From a virus, in IMG/VR virus record IMGVR_UViG_3300010885_072008, positions 1 through 20,463 of that record: a DNA stretch of 20,463 nucleotides; one strand, given 5' to 3'. This document shows positions 16,631 through 20,463 of the stretch, in pieces (positions within the stretch are counted from its first letter, which is position 1; every line of letters begins with the position of its first letter). A program made the position numbers and the translations under genes. The notes under the pieces are model-generated. The model did not search any database and was not told where the DNA came from. It was given only the letters and a program-made list of their open reading frames with translations.

Positions 16631-18775
16631 ATGGCTAATACAACTGTAAAATTATTAATCGATCCTCAGAATAATTCCCTGACATTTAATCAAAATTTTA
16701 GGATATTTTCAACAGTCGATCCGATATGTGATATTCTAGAATTTACTGATTTTGTTGAAGATCTAGTTATCGAAATGCCAAATACTCTGGATTTAACTAA
16801 GCTTACTCGACAATTTAGATATTCTAGAAATAGATTAGACTGGTCACTATGGTATGTCGTTGCTCCTGGAAATTTAGGAGACGCTGCTCATATCTTCCTA
16901 GAAGACTGCACAGATTTCTACTTTGAAGTTAAGTATGAATATGATGATGGAACAAATAGCGAATTATCTACTCCGATTGAAATTAATGAAGTTAAATTGA
17001 GATTTAGACAATCTGCGCCAGTTGCAAATACCTATTCTCCTAAGTTAATATGTAGTGATGAACAGTGTACTTCAATTATTCAAAATAGGGATCCTAGTTT
17101 TAGGCCATATGCTGTAGATAGTGCAATTGGCATGTATCAAGAAATATCTTTCTTTACTAATCAATTATATGGACATCAAGTTATCTATTTTAGGACTCTT
17201 CCTGATTCAAATAGCGGAGACTATGTATTTAAAGAGTGGACTGTCTATAAAAACATAGATCGTAAGTGTATTAAAGTAATGGTAAATGGAAATGTCTTTC
17301 CGAGTAATGCACCAAAATACTCTGAATTTGGAATGGATTTTCAATTACCTTTCGAAGTTGAAATTGATCATAAATATTTTCAATCAATATTTGGAACAAG
17401 CTCTGAACCTAGAAAAAGAGATTTCCTATATTTTCCACTCTTAAATAGAATGTTTGAAATACAAGGATCTTTCTTACATAGGGGATTTATGATGGCGCCT
17501 GTCTTTTGGAAGATTCAACTTAAAAAATACAATCCAAATATCGATATGTTATTATTGGACGAAACTCGAAGTTTCCTAGATAACGTTATCCTAAGCGCAG
17601 ATCAACTTTTTAGTGAAGAAGTACTAGATGATATTAAGGATGCTACTATGCCATCACAATATAGTAAAATAAGTACAACTTTTGATTCTTCTAGAAAAGA
17701 GATTCATCCTGATATAACTCAACGACCTTTGAAATATACATTTAACTTTGCTCCTTTAATAGAAAACTATTATGATCTTAGTAATATTTCAATCATAGAT
17801 ACTATTACTAATATAACAACTGATGTGCCTATACTTGCAACAAGTCAAGAAGTCGTAAGTTTACCAAGTTTAGATAAAACTCCTGCACCAATTAATAAAG
17901 TTATCCTTGCATATCAAGGCAGTGACTTATTTACTACTTGGAAAAATGGTGGATTTGTTACTCATGATAAGAATACTAGCGGCTTATCTACTATGTATTG
18001 TAAAGTAAGAGGGCCATTTGATACAATCGAAAATCATATTGGTACCAGTGGATCGGGTCGATATATTAGAATTGAAGCATATCGAAATATTGCATTAACT
18101 GATCAAAGAGATATCTTAATTGATACTTCAGGAGCGGTTGATACTGCAAGTTTTAAATTACGAGAATCTGCAATTATCTATACTGCTCTTCCTAAGTTTA
18201 ATGATACTACTAATAGGAATCTATCATTTACATGCCTATTTAATGTGCCAAGTACTTCTGAATCAATTAGTTTTATTGATGGATATGAAGATGATACCCA
18301 AGCTGGAATTAGGATATCTGCTATATTCAATCGATATAATTCAACTGCGCCTGAGGGAGACTTAACTATTACAGTAAAGATAAATTCACAAGTTAAAAAC
18401 TATATTATTAATAATTTTATTAGTGGAGTATGGCACGCTATTATAATTTCAGCATCAAATGAATTTAAGCAATGTGGAGCATATGTATATCAGATAAAAG
18501 ATGATCCTAGTGATATTATAAATCATACTAATTTTATTAGAGTCTTGGCTACATCTTCATCATTTACACAAGATTCATTTGACCTTACTCAAAATTATAG
18601 ATTACCTAGTTCTAAATTATTAATTACTAATCTTCGAATCTTTAATACTATGCTAAGAGAAGAGGAACATGATTTTATCCTAAGTCAACAGTTCTTAAAG
18701 GACGAATCAATGTTAGTCTTAATTGATAATTGTAGACCTCAAATTAATTTACCATATATCGCTAAAAACAGATAA
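16631..18775 (+). CDS. Virion structural protein with C-terminal LamG/concanavalin-like segment (714 aa)
   Basis: The ATG at 16631 follows the divergent promoter region, so this is the first gene of the next + strand unit. Residues 1-130 are beta-rich (KLLIDPQNNSLTFNQNFRIF) and include FRYSRNRLDWSLWYVV, which looks like an Ig-like or baseplate-docking domain. Residues about 260-303 hold FLYFPLLNRMFEIQGSFLHR and a following MAPVFWKIQLKKY, which I remember as a conserved stretch in large-phage structural proteins without a known function. Residues about 506-686 fit a LamG/concanavalin-like jelly roll: GVWHAIIISASNEF corresponds to the usual 'W-H-v-a' strand, and ITNLRIFNTMLREEEHDFI to the usual final strand and helix. 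That fold often binds glycans. The gene ends 4 bases before the gp15-like gene. A tail or baseplate protein with a possible carbohydrate-binding tip is likely. Confidence 0.75.
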   Translation: MANTTVKLLIDPQNNSLTFNQNFRIFSTVDPICDILEFTDFVEDLVIEMPNTLDLTKLTRQFRYSRNRLDWSLWYVVAPGNLGDAAHIFLEDCTDFYFEVKYEYDDGTNSELSTPIEINEVKLRFRQSAPVANTYSPKLICSDEQCTSIIQNRDPSFRPYAVDSAIGMYQEISFFTNQLYGHQVIYFRTLPDSNSGDYVFKEWTVYKNIDRKCIKVMVNGNVFPSNAPKYSEFGMDFQLPFEVEIDHKYFQSIFGTSSEPRKRDFLYFPLLNRMFEIQGSFLHRGFMMAPVFWKIQLKKYNPNIDMLLLDETRSFLDNVILSADQLFSEEVLDDIKDATMPSQYSKISTTFDSSRKEIHPDITQRPLKYTFNFAPLIENYYDLSNISIIDTITNITTDVPILATSQEVVSLPSLDKTPAPINKVILAYQGSDLFTTWKNGGFVTHDKNTSGLSTMYCKVRGPFDTIENHIGTSGSGRYIRIEAYRNIALTDQRDILIDTSGAVDTASFKLRESAIIYTALPKFNDTTNRNLSFTCLFNVPSTSESISFIDGYEDDTQAGIRISAIFNRYNSTAPEGDLTITVKINSQVKNYIINNFISGVWHAIIISASNEFKQCGAYVYQIKDDPSDIINHTNFIRVLATSSSFTQDSFDLTQNYRLPSSKLLITNLRIFNTMLREEEHDFILSQQFLKDESMLVLIDNCRPQINLPYIAKNR

Positions 18776-18779
18776 TATT

Positions 18780-19565
18780 ATGAAAGTTACAAATAATGAA
18801 AACGTTAGAAACGAAAATGTACAAGACATTTTTCTTAGGAATGCAACACTGACTGTCCTAGATCTCTTGAATAGACAAATAATTATTCAATTAACTAGAG
18901 ATGGAAAAATTGAAGATCACCCAGTTCCATTCTTCTATAATTTTGGAGGAGATGAAGGATTTATGAAAGATTTCTTTATGGAATTACCAACAGATTGTCT
19001 CTATCCTAACCATGCAGAAGGCAACTATGAACAGTTACCTAGAGGAATTGTTACACTCTCTTCATTTGCTATAAAACCATTAGATAACACTAATAAATTT
19101 GTTCGAGGTACCTTTAATCAAGAAACTCGTGATGAAAATGATCAAAAAGTATTAAAAGCATTCTCAGCTAGATTATTTACTCTACCTATGACTCTTGCAT
19201 TTAATATTAAAATAGAAAGTGATAATATTAACAAGACATTTAAGATAATGGAAAAAATGTTTGATTTCTACTATAAGAACCAAGTAAAATACTTTCAATT
19301 TAGAGGAGTTAGGGTTCCAGCACAAATTACTATGCCTGACTCTGCTGCATTTACCAAAGCCTATACTTTTACTTATGTTGAGGCAAATACTGTAAGTATT
19401 TCACTTGACTTAAATATGGAAACTTACTTTCCTAGTTTCGATGATCACTCTAAGATGTATAAAGGTAATACAATTAAACAATTTAATTTTCGTGAAACTA
19501 CTGGATCTGATGAAACACTGTTAGATGATACATGGATTGACCAAGATTATCCACCGGTTGAATAA
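18780..19565 (+). CDS. T4 gp15-like tail terminator / sheath stabilizer
   Basis: The ATG at 18780 is chosen over a TTG at 18723 because the latter lies inside the preceding gene. From this ATG the product is 261 residues, close to T4 gp15 (272). The layout also follows gp15 as I remember it. There is a strand with Pro-Val-Pro then F-Y plus a helix at 47-69 (HPVPFFYNF, FMKDFFMEL), and LPRGIVTLSSFAI at 86-98. Next comes LPMTLAFNIKIESD followed by FKIMEKMFDFYY at 135-165, matching the gp15 pattern of a P-beta strand, an acidic turn and a ME/VEQ-type helix. Late strands run from about 180 to 225, ending YFPSFD. In T4, gp15 caps the tail tube and sheath and joins the tail to the neck. If correct, this establishes a contractile tail. 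The assignment is by remembered pattern, not alignment; another tail-completion protein is the main alternative. Confidence 0.55.
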   Translation: MKVTNNENVRNENVQDIFLRNATLTVLDLLNRQIIIQLTRDGKIEDHPVPFFYNFGGDEGFMKDFFMELPTDCLYPNHAEGNYEQLPRGIVTLSSFAIKPLDNTNKFVRGTFNQETRDENDQKVLKAFSARLFTLPMTLAFNIKIESDNINKTFKIMEKMFDFYYKNQVKYFQFRGVRVPAQITMPDSAAFTKAYTFTYVEANTVSISLDLNMETYFPSFDDHSKMYKGNTIKQFNFRETTGSDETLLDDTWIDQDYPPVE

Positions 19566-19574
19566 ATAATTAAT

Positions 19575-20150
19575 ATGAAAACACGAATAACAAGTTTTAG
19601 TCAATTTATAGGTGAAGGCAAGATTTCCGAAAATCTTAAATATCATATAGATAATAATAATAGTATTGCTGAATCAGTATTTAGACCTGGTTCAAATGCT
19701 CACATTATATTATTATGCGAAGCTCGAGATAGATTTTATGATGGGTATTTAGAATTAGGGAGATTAGACAAGCAATTATTTGAATCAACTGATCTTGGAT
19801 TAACTGATTATTTCAATGGAGAAGTAGTTCCACTTGATCTTCCATTAGAAGAGTTAGAGATATTTGAAGAGGCTGATGTTAAATTAAACTATCCTCGGCG
19901 TGGAGGAAAAAAGACGAAGTATCATGTGTATGTAAAGAATCCTAAAACTGGAAGAGTAATGAAGATTGCTTTTGGAGATGTACATGGTGGATTAACTGCA
20001 AAAGTAAGTGATCCTAACGCTAGAAAATCATTTGCTGCTAGACATAACTGCGCTGAGAAAAAAGATCGAACTGCTGCTGGTTATTGGGCATGTAGAATAA
20101 ATCGATATGCTCATCTTTGGGGCGGAAAAACTTATCCTGGATTTTGGTAA
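19575..20150 (+). CDS. Putative head-associated protein with capsid-targeting-like leader and basic C-terminal domain (191 aa)
   Basis: The ATG at 19575 lies 9 bases after the previous stop. The N-terminus (MKTRITSFSQFIGEGK) resembles the capsid-targeting leaders of T4 internal and scaffold proteins (MKTYQEFIAEA). It contains I-G-E|G at 12-15, fitting the gp21 prohead-protease consensus (L/I)-X-E|(G/A). A second fit, L-C-E|A, is at 47-50. Residues 85-101 are acidic. Residues 106-191 form a basic domain beginning YPRRGGKKTKYHVYVKNP. They include KIAFGDVHGGLTAKV, RHNC (156-159) and YWACR (170-174), and end in PGFW. I recall this domain from many T4-like marine and jumbo phages, always without a firm function. 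The conserved His and two Cys could bind metal. A plausible reading is an acidic propeptide removed during head maturation to release a DNA-binding basic domain. The stop codon overlaps the next start (TAATG). Confidence 0.65.
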   Translation: MKTRITSFSQFIGEGKISENLKYHIDNNNSIAESVFRPGSNAHIILLCEARDRFYDGYLELGRLDKQLFESTDLGLTDYFNGEVVPLDLPLEELEIFEEADVKLNYPRRGGKKTKYHVYVKNPKTGRVMKIAFGDVHGGLTAKVSDPNARKSFAARHNCAEKKDRTAAGYWACRINRYAHLWGGKTYPGFW

Positions 20151-20463
20151 TGAAATATTTAATGACATATAGAGTATTTGAAGCTACTCAACATGAGACT
20201 AACAAAGATTTGCCGAGTATTAGCGAATTAACGATAGTATCAATTAAAACAATTGAGGGTAAAAATAAATGGGACTACCCAAAGGACAAGCTTGTACATA
20301 TGGTGTTTGATTTAGGTGAATGGGAAGAATTTTCATCAGCAAATATTCCTAAGTTCTATGAAAATATCAAAAAATATCTTCCTTCAATGGATGCACATCG
20401 ATGTTCAGTAGGAAGAAGAGGAGGATTCTTTTCAAGAGTAAAAGGAGGAACTTGGTTAGGCCA
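20150..20463 (+). CDS. Cyanophycin synthetase N-terminal-domain-like protein, 3'-truncated by window edge
   Basis: The ATG at 20150 overlaps the previous stop by one base. 104 codons are visible and the frame is open at the window end. Residues about 27-104 follow the N-terminal domain of cyanophycin synthetase (CphA) as I remember it. They show G-x-N-x-W at 37-41, KLVHMVFDLGE at 47-57 and IPKFYE at 66-71. LPSMDAHRCS at 77-86 and RRGGFFSRV at 89-97 come next, with GGTWLG at 99-104 just where CphA has a G-T-(Y/W)-(M/L)-G-H motif. In CphA this domain binds the growing Asp-Arg polymer; the ATP-grasp and Mur-ligase-like domains that follow it do the ligation. Whether this phage protein has those domains cannot be seen. 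The first 12 residues (MKYLMTYRVFEA) precede the homologous region and resemble a T4-type leader. The domain match is strong; the function is unknown. Confidence 0.8.
   Translation, partial: MKYLMTYRVFEATQHETNKDLPSISELTIVSIKTIEGKNKWDYPKDKLVHMVFDLGEWEEFSSANIPKFYENIKKYLPSMDAHRCSVGRRGGFFSRVKGGTWLG

Noticed and set aside
18120-18365. + strand open frame of 81 codons in another frame
   Set aside because: It is nested in the 714-residue gene. The Leu/Ile-rich product looks like a frame-shifted shadow.
18723-18725. TTG as an upstream start for the gp15-like gene
   Set aside because: It lies inside the preceding gene. The ATG at 18780 directly follows that gene's stop and gives the expected family length.

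Overview
The window reads as the late virion-structural region of a large AT-rich tailed bacteriophage, most likely a contractile-tailed (myovirus-type) phage. Nearly all of it is coding. Nine long genes lie head to tail on the + strand with gaps of 1 to about 30 bases or a 1-base overlap, and one gene lies on the - strand. No tRNA, CRISPR array, insertion sequence or integrase is visible. The host is uncertain. None of the genes has a convincing Shine-Dalgarno sequence, the leaders are A/T-rich, and the fibre carries a GIGTSSP-type motif. Together these point to a Bacteroidota (Flavobacteriia-like) host, but this is inference.

Positions 2-15727: six consecutive + strand genes encode large, beta-rich, Asn/Ser/Thr-rich proteins typical of baseplate, tail and fibre components. 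In order they are: a 5'-truncated protein with two PKD/Ig-like segments; a small fibre-like protein; a 707-residue protein that shares the same N-terminal motif; a 1187-residue protein with a coiled coil and an FN3-like segment; a 1766-residue giant protein; and a tail fibre with a collagen-like Gly-X-Y stretch.

Positions 15736-16630: a single - strand gene of unknown function converges on the fibre gene. It is separated from the next + strand gene by an 88-base divergent intergenic region. That region carries an inverted pair of identical 12-mers, one upstream of each gene, which are candidate divergent promoter elements.

Positions 16631-20463: a 714-residue structural protein with a C-terminal LamG/concanavalin-like segment is followed by a protein resembling T4 gp15 (tail terminator/sheath stabilizer). 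Next comes a 191-residue protein whose N-terminus looks like a T4-type capsid-targeting leader with an I-G-E|G prohead-protease site and whose C-terminus is basic. The last gene is cut by the window end. Its visible part matches the N-terminal domain of cyanophycin synthetase (CphA) closely. A CphA-type amino-acid-polymer domain beside phage head and tail genes is the most unusual thing here.

The structural proteins probably assemble the baseplate, fibres and tail end. The last two genes may be head-associated or may begin a protein- or peptide-modification module that continues beyond the window.
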